A stretch of DNA of 64,000 nucleotides from Bacteroidales bacterium (GTDB lineage Bacteria > Bacteroidota > Bacteroidia > Bacteroidales > UBA7332): positions 25,172 through 89,171 of the forward strand of contig JAQTZA010000014.1 in the NCBI GenBank assembly GCA_028687995.1, read 5' to 3'. The number at the start of each line of letters is the position of its first letter. Within the stretch, counting starts at the first letter, position 1. The position numbers and the translations under genes were made by a program. Positions 43,795 to 51,688 of the stretch are shown piece by piece. The notes under the pieces were generated by a model. That model worked only from the letters and a program-made list of their open reading frames with translations. It did no database searches and was not told the origin of the DNA.

Positions 43795-44663
43795 TAGTGC
43801 AAGCTGTAACGGTCGGTTAATACTTCCATTAGTGCAAAGTTTTGCGGAATTAAATTTGGTATGTCCGTTTTACCTGGCTTGTACATTTCGGTTGCGATGT
43901 TGTAAATATCCCACAAAGAAAAACGGCTCTGTTCTTGTGCTTTCTCCAAATAATCTTCTGTAAATTGTGAAATTTGGCTTTGTGTCAATGGGTAGGTTTT
44001 TACCTCGCTGCGCAATGCTGCGTTTGCGCTGTCGTGTGCTACCCTTAGCGAAGTGAGTAAACCGATTAATTGGAAAACATCATTTTGGGTACAGTTAATT
44101 TCTCGCATTTTGTCAAGAATACGAAGATCGGTTTCTCTGTATTCGAAAAAATTGCGCATCCAATCGCCTACACTTTCGAAAAGCTGCTCGTTTGAAACTC
44201 CCTCTTTTCCGTAATTGCTGGCGATGCGGTCTCGGTTCAAAATACATTGATTGTGGCAAATTCTCACATTTGGACCAAAAGCAACTTGAATTCCGTCTTG
44301 ATGGTAGGCAATGACTAAATTTGTGGTCATTTCCGAAGTTTCGGCATCTTTTAGGCGAATAGTCGTATAAACTCTTCGCAAAATATGTGCTTCGGCTGCG
44401 TTGTCTCCGTGTATGGCTTCCACCTGTGGGAGAATCACAACACCCGGGTTTTGTCGGCTCTTGTTTTGTGCTGCAAAAATTTCTTCTACTTCGTGCTTCA
44501 AACCATATTGTTTGCAAATATCCACTACTCTATTAATGACTTCGTAATGATACAGCCCCCGCAAGGGGTTGCCGTAAATATCATTCTCTTTGTGTGTGCG
44601 TTGCAAGGTGTCAAGGTCTAAAACTTGTATGTTGTTTTGCTGAAAATCAAATTTAGTGTTCAT
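43794..44663 (-). CDS. DUF3871-family protein
   Basis: The start at 44663 (MNTKFDFQQNNIQVLDLD) avoids a longer frame that overlaps the upstream gene. The 289-residue product has the layout I know as DUF3871: VVILPQVEAIHGDNAAEAHI, FGPNVRICHNQCIL, and a C-terminal helical part. The function is unknown. These genes accompany mobilisation or plasmid maintenance regions in Bacteroidota mobile elements. It lies 2 nt after the ArdC-like gene and one base overlaps the next. Confidence 0.65.
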   Translation of the reverse strand: MNTKFDFQQNNIQVLDLDTLQRTHKENDIYGNPLRGLYHYEVINRVVDICKQYGLKHEVEEIFAAQNKSRQNPGVVILPQVEAIHGDNAAEAHILRRVYTTIRLKDAETSEMTTNLVIAYHQDGIQVAFGPNVRICHNQCILNRDRIASNYGKEGVSNEQLFESVGDWMRNFFEYRETDLRILDKMREINCTQNDVFQLIGLLTSLRVAHDSANAALRSEVKTYPLTQSQISQFTEDYLEKAQEQSRFSLWDIYNIATEMYKPGKTDIPNLIPQNFALMEVLTDRYSLH

Positions 44664-44664
44664 C

Positions 44665-44997
44665 TTATTTGTAGTTTTGAGGGTTATAAACTTGGGAATC
44701 TGAAAAGAGAGCAACGAGCGGAAAATATTTTATCTCCTTTTCCTGTCCGTTGTCTATAATGGTTTTAGCTGTTTGCTTTCCCCACAAATAAACGGCTTTT
44801 GCCCCTCGTTTTACGTGCATTCCTGCCCGCTCCCATTGCTCAAATGTTTTTAACTCGTGGTGTCCTTGTTGTTGGTAGATTGATTTCAAACCCTCGTTTA
44901 TGGTCTGAATATTGCCTGTTGCCTTTAGTTCGGCTAATGGTTGACTAATTGCTTTTAGTTCGGCTCTTTTTTCTCTGATATTCGAATGATTATTCAT
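44665..44997 (-). CDS. ArdC N-terminal-like ssDNA-binding protein
   Basis: The start at 44997 (MNNHSNIREKRAELKAIS) gives 110 residues. The pattern TFEQWERAGMHVKRGAKAVYLWG, then FPLVALFSDSQVY is the ArdC N-terminal domain, a single-stranded-DNA-binding module of anti-restriction proteins. The protease half of full ArdC is absent, so this is a short form. It is probably a remnant or specialised version of a conjugative-plasmid gene. Its leader shares sequence with that of the upstream gene (see the repeated leader). Confidence 0.65.
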   Translation of the reverse strand: MNNHSNIREKRAELKAISQPLAELKATGNIQTINEGLKSIYQQQGHHELKTFEQWERAGMHVKRGAKAVYLWGKQTAKTIIDNGQEKEIKYFPLVALFSDSQVYNPQNYK

Positions 44998-45573
44998 ATC
45001 TTTGTCTCGCTTTAAAAATGAATTGTTAATCAATTTGCTTTTAGCTCACCGCCAAAGGTTGCACCCTCTGGCGGTGTTTTTGTTTTAGGCGATTTCTCGC
45101 ATATCCTTTTCGACTTGGTCTAAGGCTGTTGAAAATTCCTCTTTCCAAAATTCAAGAAGTTTTCCGATTGTTTTCGGACTGTTGCTCTCAAAAACTTCTC
45201 CGTTTGAATCTCTCACAATTACGTTTGCGGTGTCGGTGTCGTGGGAAATAGAAAAATTTTCTACTCTTCTGCGTTTATCTGCGAGTGCATCCCATTTGGC
45301 AGTTAGTCGGCTTAAAACCTCGTTTTTGCGTTTGATGTCCTCGATTGACAAAACCGCCTTTTCTTGTGTTGGCTCTGTTTTTAACTCTTGCACCTCTTCG
45401 GCTGCTGTTCTAAGGTTTTCAATTTTAGGATTGTTTTCCTTTTTCTCGGGTTGTACTACTGTTAGTACTGGTTTCTGTTCTTGCACTTTTCGTGCTGCTG
45501 CATCTTTACTCATTGCTTTAAAAATTAAATTGTTAATAATTGTTTAATAAGGCTATAAGGTTGCACCCTCTCC
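44998..45573 (-). repeat. Repeated leader sequence before two ICE-like genes
   Basis: The two minus-strand leaders, 45573 to about 45514 (before the 142-aa gene) and 45069 to about 44998 (before the ArdC-like gene), share AGAGGGTGCAACCTT, then a variable 15-25 nt, then TTAACAATT and ATTTTTAAAGC. In the second, part of the sequence folds as a CACCGCC/GGCGGTG hairpin (45047-45076). This looks like a conserved 5' leader typical of one family of mobile-element genes, possibly with a regulatory role. Confidence 0.55.
45085..45513 (-). CDS. Mobile-element protein of unknown function
   Basis: The protein has 142 residues (MSKDAAARKVQEQKPVLTVV), with a lysine/glutamate-rich linker (residues 20-60). 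A folded C-terminal part holds NEVLSRLTAKWDALADKRRRVE and FESNSPKTIGKLLEFWKEEF. No family is named with certainty; it resembles accessory proteins of Bacteroidota integrative and conjugative elements. It is the first gene of the ICE-like block, and its leader matches that of the next gene. Confidence 0.5.
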   Translation of the reverse strand: MSKDAAARKVQEQKPVLTVVQPEKKENNPKIENLRTAAEEVQELKTEPTQEKAVLSIEDIKRKNEVLSRLTAKWDALADKRRRVENFSISHDTDTANVIVRDSNGEVFESNSPKTIGKLLEFWKEEFSTALDQVEKDMREIA

Positions 45574-45927
45574 CCCTTTTGATATATCAAAGTTACACAA
45601 AAAATCACTATTATACAATAGTTATATATTTGATAATCAACCAATTATATACATACATATACGAAACAACTTCATACAATTATTAGGGAGTTATATTTGG
45701 AACGAAATAAATTTTTCGGAGTTAAAATTCATTTTTGGGGCGTTTTCTGTCTTACATCGGGCGTATTTAAGCCATTATTTAGATTGAAAATAAATTAAGC
45801 ATCTGATTATCAGCAATAAAACACCCTCTTTCATTTTTTTAATGAAAGAGAACACAACGTTAGGGGCGCCCCGCTCTGCCTTAGAGATGCAATTGCAAGT
45901 GTCACAAAAAGACGAAATATGAGAAAT

Positions 45928-46071
45928 CCCACCATAGGGTTCGACCGCTTATAGTTTTTTCCCACCATAGGTTTGACCGCTTCAGGTAGTGCTGTATTCA
46001 GCTCTACCAATAAGAGATGCTTCAAGTATTGGTGCATACAGACAAAGGCATAGTGCTGTAATCAGCTCTAC
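45928..46071. repeat. Two pairs of 20-23-bp direct repeats in a 600-bp gap
   Basis: One pair lies at 45928-45950 and 45961-45982 (both begin CCCACCATAGG and end GACCGCTT). The other lies at 45987-46008 and 46051-46071 (both begin TAGTGCTGTA and continue CAGCTCTAC). A perfect GGGGCGCCCC palindrome lies nearby (45863-45872). The sequence reads partly like tRNA D and T arms but does not fold as a tRNA. The stretch 45514-46120 has no convincing gene and may be a remnant of a lost insert. Confidence 0.55.
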
Positions 46072-46080
46072 GCCATAACA

Positions 46081-46117
46081 AAAATGGTAAGTAGATTATT
46101 CATCTTCTTACCATTTT
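46081..46117 (-). terminator. Hairpin just after the large terminase gene
   Basis: AAAATGGTAAG (46081-46091) pairs with CTTACCATTTT (46107-46117) with a 15-nt loop, a perfect 11-bp stem whose minus-strand end is TTTT. It is 4 bp beyond the terminase stop and could terminate the leftward head transcript, though the U run is short. Confidence 0.45.
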
Positions 46118-46120
46118 GCC

Positions 46121-47833
46121 TTACTTATTATTTATAACACGGAGGTATTCTTTCCGACAGACGAAGTATTTGAATGCGTCGGTGTAGTTGGTTGACTCTT
46201 TAAGTAAGCGATCGACTGGCAAACCGTCGCCTTTCTTCTCTTTTACGATGGTTGAATTCTTAGAGTCGCTCGTCTTTATCTTGATGGGTACTCTTTCAAG
46301 TTGATGTTTAAGATACGGACAGTTATTCCTATCAATCAACAGTTTAGGCAATAATCTGTTGTTGCCAGACATCAGCTCAGTCATCAAGTTATACTCTGCA
46401 TTACTGCCAATATTGCCTTGACCTAATGACATTAACTGAACGGACCATCCGGAACGAGAACCATCTGCTTTAAATTCAATAGCAGTCTTGATCTGACTGG
46501 CCACATCCTGTTTGATTTTCTTGTAGTTATTGGCCGCACGGTCATAGTATAGATATAGCACTTTGCGCTTATGTGGTGCAAAGTAGCGAATAAACTCATC
46601 GGCAATCTCACGTATGTAGCGTGGCGGAAGTGTAACCATCTCTTTCATCACGCGGATGTTATTACCTTGCACCTGGCCAAAGATCATCCACAATGTATTA
46701 CCAATGTCAAGTCCAGCCTCAATTGGTTGATTCACATTCAAGTGCTTCAGTATGCGACAATCAGCCTCCTCACCTATCTTGAGACTATCCACATACTCAT
46801 TATCGTTACCATCCCAATAGAAGTGCTTTTCCGATAAATTGGAGTAAAAGCGTTGATTTGATTTCAGTTTGGGGATAACTGAGCAAACATTTGTCAACAA
46901 TCCGGAGAGAGCAACCTCGAATTCATCTTCAAACCAACTCAAAGAAAGGATATCGGCATTGATGAATGACGATGCAATCCAAAAGAAAGAGAAGTTCCGG
47001 CATTTCTCCCATCGTTCTTTCCACCGATTCATATTCTTTTCGGCTAAAGTCAACGCTTTTTCTAATGTGTTGATTTTAGATTGCTTAGAACCTTCAATTC
47101 GAGCTTTTTCCAGTTCCTGCAGGCGAGATACGTATTCAATCTTGGTTTCGTTATACACGAATCCAGATTGCATTGCAAGCATTATTTTCTCAATATCATT
47201 ACGTTTGGCATACTCAAGTGCCCAATCATATTCTCCCAACGAATTGGGATCTGGCATATCTGTTGTGAAACTGATGCTGCGATACCAAGGCGAATCGCCA
47301 TATTTGGCAGCATACCCACGAACAGCTTTCAGTAAATTAGCAATCTTTTCTTTAGAGAAGTATTTGATTTCATCTCCAAAAACACCGACATACGAACGCC
47401 CAGCTCCAATAGAGGAGCGGTCGAGAGAGATGAAGGTAAACGTGAATCCGGTGTAGAATGTCATCACGTCCTTGTAGGATGGTAAGACTACATACATCTT
47501 ATCACGCCATTCGCGTGGTGGTTCTTTGTTGATGACATAATGCACACCTTCCTCCCATCCAAGGAATTTAAGCCCTTCCATCAATGAAGGGATTACATTC
47601 TTCTTCAAGTTAGAGTAAGTGTCAGAGACCCACGCAAAAGGTGCACCTGGGCAATCCTGAACTACCTCTTGCACACGCTCTGCTTGCACCTGTGTTGTTT
47701 TGGTAGAACCACGTCCAGCAATTAAAACCAAAACTTTAGGCATCAGTATGTTCAACATCTGAGCCAACCAATTCTGAAAGCGTACTTCGACAGTATCGCT
47801 ATTCAGATCCAATTTCCGTTTCCTGGTTGCCAT
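46121..47833 (-). CDS. Phage terminase large subunit
   Basis: The protein has 570 residues. An ATPase Walker A-like motif VLIAGRGSTKTTQ (about 36-48) follows the N-terminal helix, and FGDEIKYF (about 150) fits the Walker B acidic pair. The nuclease half carries a RNase-H-like acidic pattern (IEAGLDIGNTLWMIFGQV near residue 370, and YYDRAANNY). It packages DNA into proheads and cuts concatemers. It overlaps the small-terminase-like gene by 35 nt. Portal and tail genes that normally follow are displaced 32 kb leftwards. Confidence 0.85.
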   Translation of the reverse strand: MATRKRKLDLNSDTVEVRFQNWLAQMLNILMPKVLVLIAGRGSTKTTQVQAERVQEVVQDCPGAPFAWVSDTYSNLKKNVIPSLMEGLKFLGWEEGVHYVINKEPPREWRDKMYVVLPSYKDVMTFYTGFTFTFISLDRSSIGAGRSYVGVFGDEIKYFSKEKIANLLKAVRGYAAKYGDSPWYRSISFTTDMPDPNSLGEYDWALEYAKRNDIEKIMLAMQSGFVYNETKIEYVSRLQELEKARIEGSKQSKINTLEKALTLAEKNMNRWKERWEKCRNFSFFWIASSFINADILSLSWFEDEFEVALSGLLTNVCSVIPKLKSNQRFYSNLSEKHFYWDGNDNEYVDSLKIGEEADCRILKHLNVNQPIEAGLDIGNTLWMIFGQVQGNNIRVMKEMVTLPPRYIREIADEFIRYFAPHKRKVLYLYYDRAANNYKKIKQDVASQIKTAIEFKADGSRSGWSVQLMSLGQGNIGSNAEYNLMTELMSGNNRLLPKLLIDRNNCPYLKHQLERVPIKIKTSDSKNSTIVKEKKGDGLPVDRLLKESTNYTDAFKYFVCRKEYLRVINNK

Positions 47834-48428
47834 ACATTTCCAAAAAGTTAATATCTATGATTTGTGCATCTTGTTTGAGTCGCTTTTTATCTCGCTCTTT
47901 CAATTCATCAAGGCTATCAATCTTATCTGCTAATGCCTGACGATTTACCGGTTCAATATTGATAGATTTGGGATTAAGCGAATAGATCTTAATGTTACGT
48001 TGATAAAGTTCGGTAGGCACTTTCACTGGATCGGGTTGGTCAAGACCTTTAATCTTCGCAGCTTTAGTCATTAAATCGCCATACACTTCCATGTCTTTGC
48101 TACTTGTAGCAGTGGCAAGTACCACATTGGCGGCTTTAATCAAATCATCATACATCATATTTCGATAAGCATCACGCTCAATAGAGTCGTTAGCAAAGAA
48201 AATATTGATTGATTCTTGAAACATTTCATTCGCTCGTTGTCGCGATACAGAGAAAGGAGGTTTAGTAATGAACGCAATTGCGTTATCCTTACCATATTTT
48301 CGGCGAAGGTTATTCAGAATGTAGAGCGTATCGAGATAATGTTGGTCTTCATCATTTAGCGGCTTTCTACTACCATCCTGAATATGGTCCTGCAGGAAAA
48401 CAAAGCGAGATTTATCAAATATCCCCAT
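47799..48428 (-). CDS. Probable terminase small subunit
   Basis: The protein has 209 residues (MGIFDKSRFVFLQDHIQDGS), helical, with a possible helix-turn-helix in the middle (PPFSVSRQRANEMFQESINIF) and a charged C-terminal tail with KERDKKRLKQDAQI. It is directly ahead of, and overlapping, the large terminase gene, the usual place for the small subunit that recognises the packaging site. The assignment is by position and size. Confidence 0.6.
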   Translation of the reverse strand: MGIFDKSRFVFLQDHIQDGSRKPLNDEDQHYLDTLYILNNLRRKYGKDNAIAFITKPPFSVSRQRANEMFQESINIFFANDSIERDAYRNMMYDDLIKAANVVLATATSSKDMEVYGDLMTKAAKIKGLDQPDPVKVPTELYQRNIKIYSLNPKSINIEPVNRQALADKIDSLDELKERDKKRLKQDAQIIDINFLEMYGNQETEIGSE

Positions 48429-48768
48429 AACAAATTCTATTTACAGCATTTTTAAAATCAATTTCTCGTCTAAGTTTATCCAGGCGTTGAGCATTTGTAA
48501 CATTAGATCCTGTTTCAGCATCTTCGAGCATTGTCATGCCCTCTTTAGCTTTATGGAATAAAACTCCTCTTTCATAATGAAACTTCAACTTGCTGTCAAC
48601 CAGCATATAAAAGTACATAAATTCAAGTTTTGGTATATCAAAAAACATAGCACACTGCTCAGGAGTATATCCCAATGCAGAGAGCTTTTCAAGATGATCA
48701 AAGTTGATTTTTCCAACCCAATCTGGGTCACGATACTCAATCAATTGATTTAGATTTTCTGAAATCAT
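48415..48768 (-). CDS. Phage protein with helix-turn-helix-like region
   Basis: The start at 48768 (MISENLNQLIEYRDPD) avoids overlap with the previous gene. The 117-residue product contains LEKLSALGYTPEQCAMFFDIP, which reads like an Helix-turn-helix of the small-terminase type (short helix, turn, recognition helix), and KAKEGMTMLEDAETGSNVT near the end. It could be a second DNA-recognition component of packaging. It overlaps the terminase small gene by 14 nt. Confidence 0.5.
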   Translation of the reverse strand: MISENLNQLIEYRDPDWVGKINFDHLEKLSALGYTPEQCAMFFDIPKLEFMYFYMLVDSKLKFHYERGVLFHKAKEGMTMLEDAETGSNVTNAQRLDKLRREIDFKNAVNRICYGDI

Positions 48769-49300
48769 ATATTTGTTTACTTTGAGTGAATACATATTGC
48801 TCTTCCATAGCATTCTCACCGTAATTTCCAGAACCTTCTACCACATAATATCCTATCGGCGTTTTCATACACGATACTTTTTTATGGGTCCAGCCAAGAG
48901 AAATAGAAATTAATCCTTGTTGTTTTAGTTCGAGTAACCGTTTGTAATCATCTGGCGTTCTGAATTTTATTGTTTCTGAAATATGGATGTGAATCTTTCC
49001 TATCTTACCAGCCTCTTTCCACCTGAGCAAACTGGAGATGATTCGTTTATTGATAGAATAAGTGGCAATGTAAAGTTCATCAACACTACCAGCGGTTTTA
49101 ATCAGATATACAATAAAAGTGAAAGCATTGAAACTCTTAGTTGTTTCAATAAAAAAACTCTCACCATCATTAGGTAATCTACCACACAACTGCTTTACAT
49201 TCCTAAGCCTAAGCTCCTGAATTCTATCGTGTTTAACACTTAAGATTCGCGCCTTAAGTCTATCTTCATGTATATCGTTTAGGTCGAAATACTTACTCAT
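48737..49300 (-). CDS. PLD-like domain protein with one HKD-type motif
   Basis: The protein has 187 residues. Near the C-terminus THKKVSCMKTPIGYYVVEGSGN (about 138-159) matches the phospholipase-D/nuclease HxK...GS-N motif, with Glu in place of the usual Asp. Earlier strands (DELYIATYSINKRIISSLL) also fit the PLD fold. Single-motif PLD proteins act as dimers, often as nucleases. It is packed between head and packaging genes, overlapping both neighbours. A role in DNA processing at packaging is possible but unproven. Confidence 0.55.
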   Translation of the reverse strand: MSKYFDLNDIHEDRLKARILSVKHDRIQELRLRNVKQLCGRLPNDGESFFIETTKSFNAFTFIVYLIKTAGSVDELYIATYSINKRIISSLLRWKEAGKIGKIHIHISETIKFRTPDDYKRLLELKQQGLISISLGWTHKKVSCMKTPIGYYVVEGSGNYGENAMEEQYVFTQSKQIYDFRKSKSID

Positions 49301-50010
49301 TCAATCAATCTTTCTATTTCGGCCAATTGTGCCGATTTATTTTCTAATCTGATTCTTCGTTCAGTATCGAGATGCGTTTTATCACCTTTATCGATTTCAG
49401 ATTTAATACGCCAGATGTTATGTTCAAGGCTTCGTTTTTTGATATATAAGTCCTTCTGATTCAATGTTCTCAATTGCTTGAGATGGACGAACTCTTTAAA
49501 AATTGGATGTTTACCTAGTAGCGTTTTTGTATCACGGTAATAATCCAATTCTGCGAAAATCATTCTGTTTTCAATGTAGTTGTCAATGATCGAAGCTGCT
49601 TTATCGGCACACTCTTCGAGAGTCGTGCAATCTGCTAATTGATTATGTAACTTACTGAAAACGTGAAATGTATTGAATTTTTGATTGACCAACAGTTTAA
49701 GTTCAATTGGGCAATCTGCATTCAACAAGAATGCGTATTCTTCACGGATAACCTTTGATGTCTTTCGTTGTGTTTCTGTTTTAGTAAGCTGAAGCGGAAC
49801 TTCATTAGGCGTAGTATGTTTATCTGTATACGACTTCAGATTATCCGTAATCAGTTTAATATTGGCTTTGGGATTCGTTGAGATAAATTTAATAAGGAAA
49901 GGGTTGCCGCCTGTTCTACGCAGCAACGACAACCCTTCAATTGGATTTTTTCCATTTGAAAACCAATCCAATATTTCATTATTCAAGTTCAAGCGAACAC
50001 TTTTCTGCAA
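49297..50010 (-). CDS. Phage protein of unknown function, coiled-coil rich
   Basis: The protein has 237 residues, helical and charged, with C-terminal coiled coil (KKRSLEHNIWRIKSEIDKGD, ERRIRLENKSAQLAEIERLI). No catalytic motif. It overlaps the gene downstream by 4 nt and the one upstream by 32 nt. It could be a scaffold or head-assembly factor; the sequence does not decide. Confidence 0.5.
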   Translation of the reverse strand: MQKSVRLNLNNEILDWFSNGKNPIEGLSLLRRTGGNPFLIKFISTNPKANIKLITDNLKSYTDKHTTPNEVPLQLTKTETQRKTSKVIREEYAFLLNADCPIELKLLVNQKFNTFHVFSKLHNQLADCTTLEECADKAASIIDNYIENRMIFAELDYYRDTKTLLGKHPIFKEFVHLKQLRTLNQKDLYIKKRSLEHNIWRIKSEIDKGDKTHLDTERRIRLENKSAQLAEIERLIE

Positions 50011-51010
50011 ATTTTACATTGAGGTAGTTTTCAGAGAAATCACCTTTTGCAGACTCCCACACAGAAACAAATTTCTTGTTTGCTATCAACTCTTTTACTT
50101 TTTCTACATTTGGAGCTGCAGTGATAAAATTCAAACGAATATTATCTCTAGTATGATCCAATTCAATAGCACTGTGGCCTCTGAAATTGTAATTAAAGTA
50201 AATTGACTCAATAAACGATGGAATTGCATCCAACTCTGGTAACTCAGCAAATAATCCAGCAAATTTTGCTTTCTCAATGGCAAAGGGAAGACCACACGTA
50301 AAATTACGGGCATTTTCAATGCCTTTATCAGAAAGCAAACGCAATGTATTTTCCAAGGCAGTTTCGTCAGAAAGACTCAAAACTTTTGGTTTAGAGGTTT
50401 TCAATAATGCAATGTCTGCAAACGTAACAGGAGAAATGAAGTAAGTATCCATTGGAGCAACGATGAAATTATCAGTGATAATTTCACTCAATGCGGCAGC
50501 TTGCAGAATATGTACAAGATTCAACTCCTTGTTAGAAGTTTTGGACTCAAGCTCAATAATGGCAACATCATCACTTAAGTTGATTGCAGGTTTTTGACCA
50601 ATAATTACAACATGATGCTGAGCTGTGAACTCTTTTTCAATTGAGCGAAGCAAATACAACAGGTGTGTTTCATCATTGCCACAAGCGAAAGGAATCACAA
50701 CCGAAATTTTGCTTTCGAATGCCTCTTCTGAAGCTTCGTTTGTGATCGATGTATTAGCATTAGCCAAATCAGTTAATGCTTTGGCTAAATCCGATGATTT
50801 TTCATCCAAATTAGCTTGAACTACCGCTAAAGTTGATGTAATATCAAGCAAATCTTGTTGAGATTGCACCAAATTAGCATTTGATTGATCCGAAGCTTCA
50901 TTTGCTTGCACTACCAATCCATATTGCTCATTGAGCAAAACAACCACACTTAACAATTCTGCCAAAATTTCAGCTTTTGTATTGGTTTCTTTTGTTTGTT
51001 GTTCGTACAT
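49979..51010 (-). CDS. Glycosyltransferase-like protein with coiled-coil head (head operon)
   Basis: The start at 51010 (MYEQQTKETNTKAEIL) gives 343 residues. Residues about 10-100 form a coiled coil (QSNANLVQSQQDLLDITSTL). From about residue 105 a GT-A-like Rossmann region begins: SKISVVIPFACGNDETHLLYLL, HHVVIIGQKP, IAPMDTYFIS-like acidic motif (VAPMDTYFISP), and SFIESIYFNYN. That resembles glycosyltransferases that use nucleotide sugars. It lies between capsid-related and packaging genes, an uncommon place, and may decorate virion or capsid proteins. The coiled coil would tether it. The assignment is tentative. Confidence 0.5.
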   Translation of the reverse strand: MYEQQTKETNTKAEILAELLSVVVLLNEQYGLVVQANEASDQSNANLVQSQQDLLDITSTLAVVQANLDEKSSDLAKALTDLANANTSITNEASEEAFESKISVVIPFACGNDETHLLYLLRSIEKEFTAQHHVVIIGQKPAINLSDDVAIIELESKTSNKELNLVHILQAAALSEIITDNFIVAPMDTYFISPVTFADIALLKTSKPKVLSLSDETALENTLRLLSDKGIENARNFTCGLPFAIEKAKFAGLFAELPELDAIPSFIESIYFNYNFRGHSAIELDHTRDNIRLNFITAAPNVEKVKELIANKKFVSVWESAKGDFSENYLNVKFAEKCSLELE

Positions 51011-51065
51011 TTTTTTAAGTATAAAGGTGGAGCCTAAGCCCCACCGATTAAACAATATTATCTAA

Positions 51066-51620
51066 TTATACACCTGGAACTACTAGAGAACCTAAATCAA
51101 GTATTGCTTGATCAATAGTTGGCATCAAATCATCGGTTATATAACCAAAGACAGGGCCTTGTTGCAATTGGGAGAACTTGAGCGAAGTGATACGCTCTTT
51201 GGCATTGTCAGTACTTTCTGTTTCAAGAAACATAGCATTAAATGGAGTACCACCTACCTTGGCTTTTTCTCCAGCATAAACTTGAATAGCCAATACTGGT
51301 TCGTTTGTGTAATTTTCAACAAACTCATCAATTTCAAGATAACTTCCAGGGTGAACTACTTCTACAGAATGCATTTGACCAGATGAAATACCTTTATCTC
51401 CAGAACTTTTGTAGGAGAGTCCATTTTTATCTACAGCCTGAAAAATGCCTATTGCCTTTGCCCCAGCTGCTAAAGCAAACCCCGTGATCAGTACACCTTT
51501 TACATCTCTGGTATAAGTAGAGACATCAGAAGTTTTCACAAGAAGAATGTAAGGGAATTTTTCGCTTGGGCGTCCAGCATTTGCGCTTTTGCGCTTTACG
51601 GTTACAGGAACGTAAGTCAT
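51066..51620 (-). CDS. Capsid-adjacent structural protein
   Basis: The protein has 184 residues, beta-rich (MTYVPVTVKRKSANAGRPSE, then SYLEIDEFVENYTNEPVLAI, then VFGYITDDLMPTIDQAI). No signal peptide. It follows the major capsid gene by 68 bp. A decoration, head-fibre or stabilisation protein is possible. No family is named. Confidence 0.5.
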   Translation of the reverse strand: MTYVPVTVKRKSANAGRPSEKFPYILLVKTSDVSTYTRDVKGVLITGFALAAGAKAIGIFQAVDKNGLSYKSSGDKGISSGQMHSVEVVHPGSYLEIDEFVENYTNEPVLAIQVYAGEKAKVGGTPFNAMFLETESTDNAKERITSLKFSQLQQGPVFGYITDDLMPTIDQAILDLGSLVVPGV

Positions 51621-51688
51621 TTCAATAAATTTTTAGAATTAAACAATTAGAATGAGTGGCACTTTAAGATGCCACCCATTCTGTTCTT

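Noticed and set aside
45831..46037. 68-codon minus-strand frame after terminase
   Set aside because: It is built from direct repeats and a palindrome, with no recognised protein similarity; reported as a repeat region instead.
45905..46075. Phage tRNA genes
   Set aside because: D- and T-arm-like strings are present but no acceptor or anticodon stem forms.
46869..47456. 195-codon plus-strand frame opposite the terminase gene
   Set aside because: Antisense shadow of the large terminase.
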